Positions 1-6,368 of a DNA stretch of 14,334 nucleotides are shown here, piece by piece. The stretch is taken from positions 1 to 14,334 of the forward strand of contig CALBRU010000033.1 of assembly GCA_937927695.1 (NCBI GenBank), given 5' to 3'. A program made the position numbers and the translations under genes. This DNA comes from an uncultured Thiomonas sp. (GTDB lineage Bacteria; Pseudomonadota; Gammaproteobacteria; Burkholderiales; Burkholderiaceae_C). Positions within the stretch are counted from its first letter, which is position 1; every line of letters starts with the position of its first letter. Under the pieces are notes generated by a model. The model ran no database searches, was not told the DNA's origin, and saw only the letters and a program-made list of their open reading frames with translations.

Positions 1-1285
1 GCGACACCGCGACATGCTGCGCACCGATACGGCGGAAGTTGATGCCCCGCTTCAGCGCGGCGGCGTGCACCTCTTCAGTGCGCGCGCCGGTGTGCACCGT
101 CAGGGTGTCGAAGAACTGGGCGTTGAGCACCGGCAGGCCGATCTGCTCCAGCCCCTGCGCCAGCAACACGGTATAGGCATGCACCCGCTGAGCGATACGC
201 CTGAGCCCCTCGGGGCCGTGATAGACCGCGTACATGCTGGCCAGCACCGCGGGCAGTACCTGGGCGGTGCAGATATTGCTGGTGGCCTTTTCGCGGCGGA
301 TGTGCTGCTCGCGGGTTTGCAGCGCCAGACGGTAAGCCGGTTGTCCATGTGCGTCCTGGCTCACGCCGACGAGGCGGCCGGGCATCGAGCGCTTGAGCGC
401 ATCGCGTACGGCCAGATAACCCGCATGCGGGCCGCCAAACCCCAGCGGCAGGCCGAAACGCTGGGTCGTGCCGCAGGCGATGTCGGCGCCGAGTTCACCC
501 GGCGACATCAGCAGGGTCAGCGCCAGCAGGTCTGCCGCCACCACGACCAGCACGCCTTTGGCCTTGAGCGCGACGATGCGCTCGCGGTCATCGCGCACCG
601 TGCCATCCACGCCGGGATACTGCAGCAGCACGCCGAAATACTCACCTTCCAGCGCCTCGTCCACCGCGCCGGTGACGACCTCGATGTCCAGCGGAGCCGC
701 ACGGGTGTGCAGCACTTCGAGGGTTTGCGGCAGCACATCGTCAGCGACAAAAAAGCGCTGCGATTTGGAGGGCGACTTGCTCGAACGCAGCGCCAGGGTC
801 ATGGCCTCGGCGGCGGCGGTGGCCTCGTCGAGCATGGACGCGCCCGCCACGTCCATGCCGGTGAGATCGGCCACCAGGGTCTGGAAGTTGAGCAGCGCCT
901 CCAGCCGCCCCTGGCTGATTTCCGGCTGATACGGCGTATACGCGGTGTACCAGGCGGGGTTTTCCAGCACATTGCGCCCAATGACGCCGGGCATCAGGGC
1001 GTTGTAGTAGCCCTGGCCGATATAGCTGCGCATCACCCGGTTACCGCTGGCGATGCCGCGCAACTCGCTCAGCGCCTGAGCTTCGTCGATGGCCGCCGGC
1101 AAATCGAACGCCTGCTTGCGACGGATGGCTGCGGGAATCACCGCGCTCATCAAACCCGACAAATCTTCAGCGCCCAGCGCCGACAGCATTTGCTGCTGCT
1201 CTGCCGTGTCGGGGCCGATGTGACGGCGCTGGAAGGCCTGCGCATCCTCAAGATCGTGCAGCGCGGGTTGGGTGGACATCAACAT
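1..1285 (-). CDS. gcvP: Glycine dehydrogenase (decarboxylating), P-protein; N-terminal part, cut by the window edge
   Basis: This is the pyridoxal-phosphate P-protein of the glycine cleavage system. It decarboxylates glycine and passes the aminomethyl group to the lipoyl arm of GcvH. About 428 codons are visible; the family runs to roughly 950 residues, so the C-terminal half with the PLP lysine lies outside the window. Reading the minus strand gives typical P-protein segments: FQRRHIGP near the N-terminus, then RSYIGQGYYNALMPGVI, ENPAWYTAYTPYQPEISQGR, LNFQTLVADLTGMDVAGASM, LDEATAAAEAM, GVLLQYPGVDG, FGLPLGFGGPHAGY, MPGRLVGVS and REKATSNICTAQVL. No stop or frameshift was seen. The ATG at 1285 has GGAG six bases upstream; a second ATG lies two codons in. 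It follows gcvH by 26 bases and is the last visible gene of the riboswitch-led gcvT-gcvH-gcvP unit. Confidence 0.97.
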   Translation of the reverse strand, partial: MLMSTQPALHDLEDAQAFQRRHIGPDTAEQQQMLSALGAEDLSGLMSAVIPAAIRRKQAFDLPAAIDEAQALSELRGIASGNRVMRSYIGQGYYNALMPGVIGRNVLENPAWYTAYTPYQPEISQGRLEALLNFQTLVADLTGMDVAGASMLDEATAAAEAMTLALRSSKSPSKSQRFFVADDVLPQTLEVLHTRAAPLDIEVVTGAVDEALEGEYFGVLLQYPGVDGTVRDDRERIVALKAKGVLVVVAADLLALTLLMSPGELGADIACGTTQRFGLPLGFGGPHAGYLAVRDALKRSMPGRLVGVSQDAHGQPAYRLALQTREQHIRREKATSNICTAQVLPAVLASMYAVYHGPEGLRRIAQRVHAYTVLLAQGLEQIGLPVLNAQFFDTLTVHTGARTEEVHAAALKRGINFRRIGAQHVAVS

Positions 1286-1311
1286 GCGTATCTCCGAAAA
1301 GGCAGGTGTGC

Positions 1312-1686
1312 TCAGGCGTTCTTGAGTAGTTCGGCGTAGGCGGCTTCGTCCATGAGGCCGTCGAGCTGGCTCGGATCAGACAGCTTGATGCGAAAAAACC
1401 AACCGCTGTCCTGCGGATCGGTGTTGGCGAGCGACGGATCGGCGCGCAGCGTCTCATTGACCTCGGTCACTTCGCCCGAGACCGGGCTGAATACGTCGGC
1501 CGCGGCCTTCACCGACTCGACCACGCCCACGGTGTCGTGCGCGGCGTAGGTCTTGCCCACTTCGGGCAGATCGACGAACACCACGTCGCCCAGCGCATCT
1601 TGCGCATGCGGGGTGATGCCCACGGTGGCGACGCCATTGGCATCGACGCGAATCCATTCATGGTCGGGGGTGAATTTCAGGCTCAT
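1312..1686 (-). CDS. gcvH: Glycine cleavage system H protein (lipoyl carrier)
   Basis: GcvH carries the aminomethyl intermediate from the P-protein to the T-protein on a lipoyl-lysine arm. The 124-residue product has the usual family length. It starts MSLKFTPDHEWIRVD and contains GITPHAQDALGDVVFVDLP. The lipoylation motif is VGVVESVKAAADV, with the modified lysine at about residue 60, followed by the SPVSGEV turn of the lipoyl domain. The C-terminal half has the expected GWFFRIKLSDPSQLDGLMD segment. The ATG at 1686 is preceded by GGAG (plus-strand complement at 1693-1696) at six-base spacing. The gene sits 69 bases after gcvT and 26 bases before gcvP on the same strand, so co-transcription from the riboswitch leader is likely. 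All key residues seen are intact. Confidence 0.98.
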   Translation of the reverse strand: MSLKFTPDHEWIRVDANGVATVGITPHAQDALGDVVFVDLPEVGKTYAAHDTVGVVESVKAAADVFSPVSGEVTEVNETLRADPSLANTDPQDSGWFFRIKLSDPSQLDGLMDEAAYAELLKNA

Positions 1687-1755
1687 GGAAAACTCCGGAT
1701 ATCAAAAAAGAAATCAAATTAAACGCGGCAAAGCATCAAGGCTGCAATCGCGCCA

Positions 1756-2916
1756 TCAACCACGCCAATAGCGGTGCGGCACAAACGGCATGGGTTGCAA
1801 CTGCATGGGCACGGCGCGGCCGCGCACCTGGGCGTACAGCGTGCCTGCGGGAACGGCAAACTCGGCGGCGACATAGGCCATCGCCACGGGGCCGCCCGCG
1901 CTCGGCGCAAAGCTGCCGCTGCTCACCCGGCCCGCAGCGCGACCATCGGCGGCCAGCAGCTCCGTACCCTCTCGCACCGGAGTGCGATCCAGACCGATGA
2001 GGCCGATGCGGCGCCGGGGCGCAAGGGCCGGATTGTCGATCTGCGCCAGTATGACTTCGGCGCCCGGAAATCCTCCGGCGCGCGCGCCACCGTGGCGCCG
2101 CACCTTCTGAATCGCCCAGGTCAGCCCCGCCTCGACCGGCGTGGTCGAGGTGTCGATATCGTGACCGTAGAGACAGAGCCCGGCTTCGAGCCGCAAGGTG
2201 TCGCGCGCGCCCAGACCGATGGGCTCCACCTCGGGCAGGGAAAGCAGCAAACGCGCAAGCCGCTGCGCATCGGCGGCGGCCACAGAAATTTCCAGCCCGT
2301 CTTCACCGGTGTAGCCACTGCGTGTGGCGAAAATGCGAATCGCCCCGCCCTCGGCCGGCACATCCATCCAGCGACCTGTCATGAACACCAGGCCGGCCGC
2401 CTCGGGCACCAGACGGGCGAAGGTCTGCACGGCTTGCGGCCCCTGCAGCGCCAGCAAGGCCTGCTCGGGCATGGGCACAACCTCGCAGCGATCAGAAAGC
2501 GTCTGCAGCAAGGCGACATCCTGCGCCTTGCAGGCGGCATTGACGATGAGGAACAGCTCTTGCCCCGCTCCATCGGCACGCTGACGCGGAATCACCATCA
2601 GATCGTCGAGCACGCCGCCCTGCACATTGGTGAACAAGGCGTAGCGCTGCTTGCCCTCGGGCAGCCCCTGGATGTCCATGGGCACCAGGGTTTCGAGCGC
2701 CGCAGCGGCGCCTGCGCCGCGCAGCGCCACTTGCCCCATATGCGAAATATCGAACAGCCCCGCGCTTTGCCGGGTATGCAGGTGCTCGGCCAGGATGCCC
2801 TTCGGATATTGCACCGGCATGGCATAACCGGCGAACGGCACCATGCGCGCACCGAGTTCAAGGTGCAGGGCGTTCAGGGGAGTCAAAATCAGTTCGGAAG
2901 CTGCGGAGTGGGACAC
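1756..2916 (-). CDS. gcvT: Glycine cleavage system T protein (aminomethyltransferase)
   Basis: The T-protein transfers the methylene carbon from aminomethyl-GcvH to tetrahydrofolate and releases ammonia. With the GTG start at 2916 the product is 386 residues, close to the family's usual 360-380. Visible family segments are LNALHLELGARMVPFAGY (about 15-31), GLFDISHMGQ (53-62), the GGVLDDLMV loop with the conserved Asp at about 104, VNAACK (about 125-130), SGYTGEDGLEIS with the conserved Glu at about 205, and LGARDTLRLEAGLCLYGHD. The frame stays open upstream to a TTG at 3000, with an ATG at 2976, but that stretch encodes Ala-rich sequence unlike the family and overlaps the leader hairpins. GTG at 2916 is therefore preferred, although its ribosome site is weak. 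It is the first gene after the tandem glycine riboswitch. Confidence 0.96.
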   Translation of the reverse strand: MSHSAASELILTPLNALHLELGARMVPFAGYAMPVQYPKGILAEHLHTRQSAGLFDISHMGQVALRGAGAAAALETLVPMDIQGLPEGKQRYALFTNVQGGVLDDLMVIPRQRADGAGQELFLIVNAACKAQDVALLQTLSDRCEVVPMPEQALLALQGPQAVQTFARLVPEAAGLVFMTGRWMDVPAEGGAIRIFATRSGYTGEDGLEISVAAADAQRLARLLLSLPEVEPIGLGARDTLRLEAGLCLYGHDIDTSTTPVEAGLTWAIQKVRRHGGARAGGFPGAEVILAQIDNPALAPRRRIGLIGLDRTPVREGTELLAADGRAAGRVSSGSFAPSAGGPVAMAYVAAEFAVPAGTLYAQVRGRAVPMQLQPMPFVPHRYWRG

Positions 2917-2937
2917 GTCGTTTCTCGCGGGGGGTAA

Positions 2938-2983
2938 GACGCCTAAAGGCGCCAATGCCGCCGCATCTCTTGCCATCGCGGCG
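2938..2983 (-). promoter_or_regulatory. Candidate expression platform of the glycine riboswitch: two short hairpins before gcvT
   Basis: Between the second aptamer and the gcvT GTG the minus strand can form two hairpins. One pairs 2978-2983 with 2959-2964 (six base pairs, 13-base loop). The other pairs 2948-2953 with 2938-2943 (GGCGCC and GGCGTC arms, a TTTA loop and one G-U wobble). Neither is followed by a run of T, so this is not an ordinary intrinsic terminator. The second hairpin ends about 21 bases before the GTG. Control of translation initiation, or a Rho-dependent effect, would fit, but this is inference from simple base pairing. Confidence 0.35.
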
Positions 2984-3002
2984 CAAGACACAGCACTCAA
3001 CC

Positions 3003-3201
3003 CCTCGCTGTCCCGGGTACCTGAGAGATTGATCCGGCGAACCCGAGTTGCCAGACTTGCCCCTTCGGTGAGCGCTCAATTTCAGCGCCACTCTCCAGTG
3101 AGGAACACCTTGCGGTGTGGTCAGTCCTTTTGCCTGAGCGGTACACCCGGTAAGGGCTTACGCCTTCGGCGGCCGCACGACATTGCAGCGCTCTCCTGAC
3201 C
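3003..3201 (-). promoter_or_regulatory. Tandem glycine riboswitch (two aptamers) upstream of gcvT
   Basis: On the minus strand two glycine-aptamer copies lie in tandem. The first spans about 3201-3119. Its outer stem pairs GGTCAG (3201-3196) with CTGACC (3124-3119), and it contains GGAGAGCGCTGC, CGCCGAAGGCGTAAGCC and CGCTCAGGCAAAAGGAC. The second spans about 3103-3003. Its outer stem pairs CCTCACTG with CAGCGAGG (one mismatch), and it contains GGAGAG, the signature CACCGAAGGGGCAAG, and CTCTCAGGTACC. The linker forms a five-base-pair hairpin at 3105-3118 (ACACC-GGTGT arms). These are the conserved blocks of the family, which binds glycine and usually turns on gcv expression when glycine is abundant. 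The leader ends about 87 bases before the gcvT GTG. Confidence 0.95.
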
Positions 3202-3240
3202 AGAGCCAGTGTATCGCAGCCCGGCAAAGGCTTGCGCGGA

Positions 3241-3492
3241 TTATTTTTTTCGGCGCTCTGCGCCGCCCAGTCCCAGGCTTTCACGATACTTTTGCCGTCT
3301 AGCCTGCTGCCGATCGGCCATGTCGCCCATGGCCCGTTTTTTCGAGATCCCGAACATGGGGTCGATGATCTCCCACCAGATGAACGCTAGCGCCAAGGGC
3401 AGGAGCACCCACCACCAAGACCAAGCCGCCACGGGCCCGATACTCAGCAGTTTGAGGACGATAAAGATCAGACCCAGAATGACAAACGCCAT
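3241..3492 (-). CDS. Small Trp-rich membrane protein
   Basis: The 83-residue product starts MAFVILGLIFIVLKLLSIGP and has one or two hydrophobic segments, at about residues 1-20 and 22-41. The second contains WSWWW and FIWW, giving six tryptophans in the first 40 residues. After WEIIDPMFGISKKRAMGDMADRQ the tail is strongly basic (RQQARRQKYRES, then RRKK at the end). This matches the small Trp-rich protein family that I recall from betaproteobacterial genomes (TIGR04438); its function is not known to me. The frame is open further upstream, but ATG at 3492 begins the family-like sequence; no strong ribosome site is visible. It lies directly upstream of the glycine riboswitch on the same strand, with no terminator seen between, and is divergent from the cytochrome gene. 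Confidence 0.8.
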   Translation of the reverse strand: MAFVILGLIFIVLKLLSIGPVAAWSWWWVLLPLALAFIWWEIIDPMFGISKKRAMGDMADRQQARRQKYRESLGLGGAERRKK

Positions 3493-3688
3493 GACAGTGC
3501 ACCCATGAGAGGAAATAGCGACAAGATACAAAAGGAAACACCGATTTGCACTGCGCGTGTTGCGTGAAATCAATCTGAAATGACACCTGAGCAATTCTCG
3601 CTGACTTCTTGCGCTGCGCGTCAACCGAATTGATTAAGATGCGTTACTTGGCTGTACCTGTTTTGTTTAACTCTACTGGAGGACTGGA

Positions 3689-4015
3689 ATGAAAAAAGCT
3701 GTTTTCGCTGCTGCCCTGGCCGCTGCCGCCACCATGACCATGTCATCGGCTTTCGCCGCTGAAGACATGCTGGCTCTGGCCAAATCGAAGAACTGCCTGG
3801 CTTGCCACGCAGTGGACAAAAAACTGGTTGGCCCGTCCTACCAGGAAGTCGCCGCCAAATACGCTGGCAAGCCGGGTGCGGTTGACACCCTGAGCAAGGC
3901 TATCCTGCACGGCGTGTCTGGCGTGTGGGGCCCGGTGCCCATGCCCGCCAACCCGCAAGTCACCCCCGCCCAAGCCAAGCAACTGGCCGAGTGGGTTCTG
4001 ACGCTGAAGAAGTAA
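3689..4015 (+). CDS. Periplasmic monohaem c-type cytochrome (class I, c-551/c-552 type)
   Basis: This is a small soluble electron carrier, 108 residues as precursor. Residues 1-23 form a signal peptide (MKKAVF, Ala-rich core, cleavage after AFA), leaving a mature protein of about 85 residues. The haem site is CLACH (C36, C39, H40), and the likely sixth ligand is M85 in GPVPMPANP, with the helix AKQLAEWVLTLKK at the C-terminus. Both size and motifs fit the c-551/c-552 family. The ATG at 3689 has GGAGG at 3678-3682, six bases upstream, a strong ribosome site. The 196-base divergent gap to the Trp-rich gene shows no promoter I would defend. The gene stands alone and ends before a clear terminator. 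Its redox partner cannot be told from this context; a terminal oxidase is one possibility. Confidence 0.95.
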   Translation: MKKAVFAAALAAAATMTMSSAFAAEDMLALAKSKNCLACHAVDKKLVGPSYQEVAAKYAGKPGAVDTLSKAILHGVSGVWGPVPMPANPQVTPAQAKQLAEWVLTLKK

Positions 4016-4031
4016 TTCATACGCAGCTTCA

Positions 4032-4090
4032 TAGGTGACACCCGCAGCACCTAGTGTTGCCTTGAAGGGCGTAGGTCGACAGGTCTACGC
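4032..4090 (+). other. Structured 3' region after the cytochrome gene: two hairpins ahead of the terminator
   Basis: Downstream of the cytochrome stop codon two hairpins precede the terminator. One pairs 4032-4037 (TAGGTG) with 4048-4053 (CACCTA) over a ten-base loop. The second pairs 4069-4074 (GCGTAG) with 4085-4090 (CTACGC), with an extra G-T wobble inside. With the terminator hairpin this makes three consecutive stem-loops in about 100 bases, which could stabilise the mRNA end or be processed to a small RNA. No open frame explains this stretch. Confidence 0.4.
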
Positions 4091-4099
4091 TGCCGAAAC

Positions 4100-4131
4100 G
4101 CCGAGATACCGCAAGGTCTCTCGGCTTTTTT
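4100..4131 (+). terminator. Intrinsic terminator of the cytochrome c gene
   Basis: An 11-position stem pairs 4100-4110 with 4115-4125 with a single mismatch and a GCAA tetraloop, followed at once by six T (4126-4131). This is a strong Rho-independent terminator for plus-strand transcription, 84 bases after the cytochrome stop codon. Confidence 0.92.
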
Positions 4132-4162
4132 ATGCGCGTCTGCCAGAGACGTAGCCGGACGT

Positions 4163-4186
4163 AAAAAAGCGCCCCGAAGGGCGCTT
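4163..4186 (-). terminator. Intrinsic terminator of the binding-protein gene
   Basis: On the minus strand an eight-base-pair stem (AAGCGCCC with GGGCGCTT) closes on a TTCG tetraloop with a C-G closing pair, and a T run follows (complement of the six A at 4163-4168). It lies about 48 bases after the stop codon of the minus-strand binding-protein gene and faces the cytochrome terminator, so the convergent genes are insulated from each other. Confidence 0.92.
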
Positions 4187-4233
4187 GGGTTTGATGGACC
4201 GCTGCCGCAACAGACGGTCTGCTCGCACCGGGT

Positions 4234-5370
4234 TTACTGCACGGCAACCACACTCTTCTTACCGTCTTTGTCGAACGTCGAGATGGTGATGGTTGCATCC
4301 ACCAACTCACCGGTCTTGGTGAAGTGGATATCTTTCTTGGTCACGCCGTTGTAGTCGATGTTCTGGATGAAGGGCAGGTACTTCTTCGGATCGACCGACT
4401 TGGCTTTCATCATCGCATGCGCCAGCACCATAGTGCCGTCATACGAGTAAGGCGAATAAAGCTGGAACGCGCTGGCACCAAACTCGGCGTCATAGCGCTT
4501 CTTCCAGGCTTCGCCGCCCGGCATCTGGCTCAGCGGCGAGCCGCCTTCGGCGCAGGTGACGCCAGCAACGGCTTCACCCGCGAGCTTGCCCAGCTCCGGT
4601 GCGCAGATGCCATCGCCGCCCATCAGCGTGGCCTTGATGCCCAGTTGGCGCATTTGGCGAACCAGCGGGCCGGCCTGGGGATACATGCCGCCGTAGAAAA
4701 TGATGTCCGGCTGCGAAGCCTTGATCTTGGTCAGAATGGCGGAGAAGTCGGTGGCTTTATCGTTGGTGTACTCGCGATCAACCAGTTTCATGCCGTCCTT
4801 CTGGGCCGTCTTGGCGAACACATCGGCCACACCCTGACCATAGGCGGTACGGTCGTCGATCACGGCGACGGTCTTGGCTTTCAGCGTGTTCTTGGCATAG
4901 TTGGCCAGACCCGAGCCCAGCGCGCTGTCGTTGGCGATGATGCGGAAGAAGGTCTTGAAGCCTTGTTGCGAAATCTTGGGATCGGTGGATGAAGGGGTGA
5001 TGTTGGGGATGCCGGCGTTGTTGTAAATGCGCGAAGCGGGGAAGGTGCAGCCGGAGTTCAAGTGGCCGACGACGCCATTGACCTTTTCATCAACGAATTT
5101 TTGCGCCACGGTGGTGGCTTGTTTCGGATCGGCTTGGTCGTCCTGGGCATCGACTTTCCACTCGACCTTTTTGCCGCCAATGACGATGTTCTGCGCGTTC
5201 AGATCTTTGATGGCCATTTTTACGCCGTTGGCGTTGTCTTGGCCGAAGCTGGCCTGCGGGCCAGACAGGGGGGATGCGCTACCGATGGTGACGGTAATGG
5301 TGTCCGCAGCGTAGGCGGTGCCAATGGCCATGGACAGGGCCAGCAGCGGAGCGACGTATTTCAGTTTCAT
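4234..5370 (-). CDS. Branched-chain amino acid type ABC transporter periplasmic substrate-binding protein
   Basis: The 378-residue protein is a periplasmic binding protein of the LivJ/LivK fold (type 1). Residues 1-21 form a signal peptide (MKLKYVAPLLALSM, cleavage after AYA). The mature protein opens with DTITVTIGSASPLSGPQASFG and continues with NANGVKMAIKDLN (about 47-59), DDQADPKQATTVAQKFV, NGVVGHLNSGCTFPAS (98-113), IPNITPSSTDP, FFRIIANDSALGSG, AYGQGVADVFA, DIIFYGGMYPQAGPLVRQ and FQLYSPYSYDG. Three cysteines are at 108, 256 and 273; the last two could form a disulfide. The ATG at 5370 has GGAGG seven bases upstream. No permease or ATPase gene adjoins it, so it must work with a transporter encoded elsewhere. 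The ligand is probably Leu/Ile/Val or a related amino acid, but family members also bind amides and aromatic acids. Confidence 0.93.
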   Translation of the reverse strand: MKLKYVAPLLALSMAIGTAYAADTITVTIGSASPLSGPQASFGQDNANGVKMAIKDLNAQNIVIGGKKVEWKVDAQDDQADPKQATTVAQKFVDEKVNGVVGHLNSGCTFPASRIYNNAGIPNITPSSTDPKISQQGFKTFFRIIANDSALGSGLANYAKNTLKAKTVAVIDDRTAYGQGVADVFAKTAQKDGMKLVDREYTNDKATDFSAILTKIKASQPDIIFYGGMYPQAGPLVRQMRQLGIKATLMGGDGICAPELGKLAGEAVAGVTCAEGGSPLSQMPGGEAWKKRYDAEFGASAFQLYSPYSYDGTMVLAHAMMKAKSVDPKKYLPFIQNIDYNGVTKKDIHFTKTGELVDATITISTFDKDGKKSVVAVQ

Positions 5371-5411
5371 GAATGAGCCTCCAATAGGAAAGACATGTGT
5401 TGTGTTGTGAA

Positions 5412-5428
5412 GTCAGCTTGAATCTGAC
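5412..5428. promoter_or_regulatory. Short inverted repeat upstream of the binding-protein gene, possible operator
   Basis: The stretch GTCAGCTTGAATCTGAC has five-base arms (GTCAG/CTGAC) separated by seven bases, about 42 bases before the binding-protein ATG in its 5' leader or promoter region. It could be a regulator site or a small leader hairpin. The arms are short and such a repeat can arise by chance. No convincing -35/-10 pair was found nearby. Confidence 0.2.
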
Positions 5429-5550
5429 AGGGCGATACATTAACCGAGTTACAGAATTTTGAACAGATCGCCTTTACCAACACTAGCAAGCAATGTGCCT
5501 GCTGGCGTTTGGGTTGACTGCCTGGCAAAACTATTTCAGTTCAAACGGTT

Positions 5551-5913
5551 TCAAGCTTGCTTCAACGCCTCGGCGAGTGAGGCGTGCAGGGTTGGCTTGA
5601 GGGTGTCGAACAGTCTGGCGGCAAGTTGGGGAGCCATCGCATCCAGCTCGGCATAAACCAGCTCCAACAATTGCTGCTGTAGCCCGGGTGCGATGCGCAG
5701 CCAGAGTTCGTCGAGGTCGATAGTGGGCGCCTCCAGCAACGGAACCTCAGCAGACTGTGCAAGCTCGGGGCCGCGATAGACCGCCTGCGCATAGGCCGAG
5801 GGCTGGACTGCAAACGGGGGTTCGACGATGTCTTCCTCGATCACGGCATCCTCAGGTTCCAGACGCTCGGTGAGCACGGGCAGGAAGACAGGGTTAGGCG
5901 GCACAGAATTCAT
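5551..5913 (-). CDS. Unknown 120-residue acidic protein following holC
   Basis: I do not recognise a function. The product starts MNSVPPNPVFLPVLTERLEPED, followed by an acidic segment (AVIEEDIVEPP) and a low-complexity linker to about residue 60. The second half (IDLDELWLRIAPGLQQQLLELVYAELDA onward, about 65-120) looks like amphipathic helices with regular Leu and Ala, ending LAEALKQA. No signal peptide, membrane segment or cysteine is seen. A PVLTE-like N-terminus plus a helical tail recalls the small unknown proteins annotated as DUF2486 in Burkholderia, but that is a weak resemblance from memory. The ATG overlaps the holC TGA by four bases (ATGA), so translation is probably coupled. It replaces valS, which follows holC in E. 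coli. No clear terminator follows it. Confidence 0.75.
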   Translation of the reverse strand: MNSVPPNPVFLPVLTERLEPEDAVIEEDIVEPPFAVQPSAYAQAVYRGPELAQSAEVPLLEAPTIDLDELWLRIAPGLQQQLLELVYAELDAMAPQLAARLFDTLKPTLHASLAEALKQA

Positions 5914-6335
5914 GATCGGGACGGGATGATGGTGGGATCGAACCCGGCCGCCCGATAAGCTCTCAGGCGTTCGCGGGCGGCGGGCTTGTCGGGCCCGTTT
6001 TCACTGACGAGTTCGATCACTCGCTCCAGAGACTCCCAGCCGGTCACTAGATCGGGGCCGAGATTCACCAGCGCAGTCACCCGCCCAGCCCGGGGCAGAT
6101 CGGGCTGAGGCGCCAGGATGACCGGCGTCTTGTCGGCGAGCGGGTCGTCCTGCCAGACATGCGGAACGAAACTGCCGGGCTGAAAAGTCCACAACAAGGG
6201 ATCGAGTTCGCTCAACCACGGCTCGGGCGCGGCCACCAGCACGCGAGCGCCGCGCTGCGTGGCCGAGCGCAGCAGCCCGCAGCAATAGCGCAGCGGGTCG
6301 GGCAGGTTCACACGAAACTCGACCGAGCAGGGCAT
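5910..6335 (-). CDS. holC: DNA polymerase III chi subunit
   Basis: HolC is the chi subunit of the clamp-loader complex; it links the polymerase III holoenzyme to single-stranded DNA-binding protein. The 141-residue product starts MPCSVEFRVNLPDPLRYCCG, and has RGARVLVAAPEPWLSELDPLLWTF (about 29-52), FVPHVW, then PVILAPQPDLPRAGRVTALVNLG and ERVIELVSEN. This is the usual chi order: helix, strand, then the D.LLWTF..GSFVPH block. The frame is open upstream to a TTG at 6365, but ATG at 6335 begins the family-like sequence; neither has a strong ribosome site, and coupling to pepA is possible (gap 33 bases). It follows pepA as in E. coli. The stop overlaps the next start by four bases. Confidence 0.9.
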   Translation of the reverse strand: MPCSVEFRVNLPDPLRYCCGLLRSATQRGARVLVAAPEPWLSELDPLLWTFQPGSFVPHVWQDDPLADKTPVILAPQPDLPRAGRVTALVNLGPDLVTGWESLERVIELVSENGPDKPAARERLRAYRAAGFDPTIIPSRS

Positions 6336-6368
6336 GATGGCGCGCGACGGCGGGTTGCCGGACAACGT

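Noticed and set aside
14..1339. A 441-codon open frame on the plus strand
   Set aside because: It lies antisense to gcvP, whose minus-strand reading gives continuous family sequence. The product is Arg/His/Gln-rich with no domain, typical of a shadow frame in high-GC DNA.
1774..2937. A 387-codon open frame on the plus strand
   Set aside because: It is antisense to gcvT and has no family features; gcvT is well supported.
2917..3000. N-terminal extension of gcvT to the TTG at 3000
   Set aside because: The extra 28 residues are Ala-rich, unlike the family, and are encoded by riboswitch-leader hairpin sequence.
3208..3213. TACACT on the minus strand as a -10 element placing the start of transcription at the first aptamer
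   Set aside because: The position is attractive, but there is no -35 match at 16-18 bases, so I do not list it as a promoter.
3625..3665. TTGAT and TTGATT near 3630 as an FNR-type half-site or a -35 for the cytochrome gene
   Set aside because: The second half-site does not match ATCAA, and the hexamer 17 bases downstream is a poor -10, so neither reading is supported.
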